Shown: piece after piece, positions 63,667-64,000 of the stretch | How the letters are laid out: each line of letters opens with the position of its first letter | Numbering within the stretch: position 1 is the first letter of the stretch | DNA from: Methanolobus sediminis | GTDB taxonomy: Archaea; Halobacteriota; Methanosarcinia; Methanosarcinales; Methanosarcinaceae | Direction of reading: 5' to 3' | DNA length: 64,000 bases | Assembly (NCBI RefSeq): GCF_031312595.1 | Contig: NZ_CP133592.1 | Span: 992,001 to 1,056,000 of the forward strand | Program-made: the position numbers and the translations under genes | The notes under the pieces: model-generated | The model's input: only the letters and a program-made list of their open reading frames with translations | Told to the model about the DNA's origin: nothing | Database searches by the model: none

Positions 63667-63792
63667 TTATTCACAGGTGTCAAGAAGGTGTCTTTTGGGT
63701 CGAACCCTCTGATCACCGGGATGAATAGGGTTTATCTTTGTCTTCTGCTCATCTTCGTTCTGCTTTTTGTTTTCAGGTTTCTTTTCTTCCAT
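63667..63792 (-). CDS. Small charged protein, 41 residues
   Basis: A short minus-strand ORF starts MEEKKPENKKQNEDEQKTKI and ends in a Pro-Arg-rich segment with HPGDQRVRPKRHLLDTCE. GGAG lies eight bases upstream of the ATG at 63792 in good position. Composition is highly charged with no hydrophobic segment. It lies between recQ (convergent) and an A24 peptidase (same strand, upstream). I do not recognise the family; the binding site and clean sequence are the evidence. Confidence 0.5.
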   Translation of the reverse strand: MEEKKPENKKQNEDEQKTKINPIHPGDQRVRPKRHLLDTCE

Positions 63793-63876
63793 TGATCCAT
63801 CTCCAGTTAATAATTTGGAAGAAACGATATTAAAACCTGATGCAAAACAGAAGTTAAAAAAAGATTTGAATGCAAT

Positions 63877-64000
63877 TCACATCATCATGAACTGCATTGT
63901 CAGATAGAATATCAGATCACCGAAAACCACGGCAGTAATGAATCCGGCGGTTATCGGAATCATAAACGGCAGACCGGGCGTTATCCATACACCATTTTTT
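63877..64000 (-). CDS. A24-family prepilin/preflagellin peptidase, C-terminal part
   Basis: A minus-strand frame enters from the right edge and stops at 63877. Its 41 residues include GLPFMIPITAGFITAVVFGD and a final hydrophobic helix (LIFYLTMQFMMM). The Pro-Phe-x-x-Pro-Ile-Thr-x-Gly-Phe pattern ending in Gly-Asp is characteristic of the last helices of archaeal prepilin-type aspartic peptidases (FlaK/PibD/EppA type). The catalytic Asp and GxHyD motifs would lie outside the window, so the assignment is partial. Confidence 0.55.
   Translation of the reverse strand, partial: KNGVWITPGLPFMIPITAGFITAVVFGDLIFYLTMQFMMM

Overview
The window is a chromosomal segment of a methylotrophic methanogenic archaeon of the Methanosarcinales, most likely near Methanolobus or Methanococcoides. 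The pointers are AtwA (methyl-coenzyme M reductase activation), MptA (methanopterin synthesis), an F420-dependent NADP reductase, HdrCB, geranylgeranylglyceryl phosphate synthase, ribosomal protein eL40, the chromosomal protein MC1, the nitrogen repressor NrpR, and archaeal TATA-box promoters throughout. Genus assignment is inference; no rRNA gene is present.

Layout. 1-11.2 kb: housekeeping genes (a methyltransferase, gatCAB, a doubled winged-helix protein, rpl40e with GGGP synthase, atwA, a phasin-like protein, an ABC1/UbiB-family kinase). 11.2-26.3 kb: a nitrogen island with nrpR, amtB1-glnK1, a receiver-PAS-histidine kinase, a frameshifted second amtB, a probable nitrogen-regulated small RNA, and the operon nifH-nifI1-nifI2-nifD-nifK-nifE-nifN. 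26.4-28.7 kb: a six-gene minus-strand redox operon of three tandem Rieske proteins, a glutaredoxin, the catalytic chain of ferredoxin:thioredoxin reductase and a nitroreductase. 28.7-30.6 kb: a MarR/MATE efflux unit with a double palindromic operator. 30.7-35.3 kb: a MacB/LolD-type ABC export operon with a secreted transglutaminase-like protein. 35.3-43 kb: two paralogous two-gene cassettes (a secreted protein plus a membrane-anchored winged-helix regulator), two copies of a covarying structured RNA leader each followed by a small gene (one broken), and two acidic secreted proteins. Most of these 35-43 kb units share one promoter motif. 43.5-51 kb: an F420-dependent NADP reductase, an acetyltransferase, and a second nitrogen block of split archaeal glutamate synthase with an FrhB-like F420 subunit, next to glnA. 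51-64 kb: hdrCB, tRNA-Arg(CCU), acetyltransferases, an M20 peptidase, mptA, MC1, argB, an archaeosine radical SAM protein, guaAb, recQ, a small unannotated ORF and the 3' end of an A24 prepilin-type peptidase.

How it works together. Ammonium uptake (AmtB1/GlnK1), fixation (Nif), assimilation (GlnA plus glutamate synthase) and control (NrpR, NifI1/I2) lie within about 40 kb. A 17-base element occurs identically at nifH and at a gene-free site 1.1 kb upstream, at the same distance from a TATA-like box. The upstream site precedes foldable sequence with no ORF, which suggests a nitrogen-regulated small RNA. The most novel-looking parts are that RNA, the covarying leader RNAs with their cassettes, and the Rieske/thiol redox operon.
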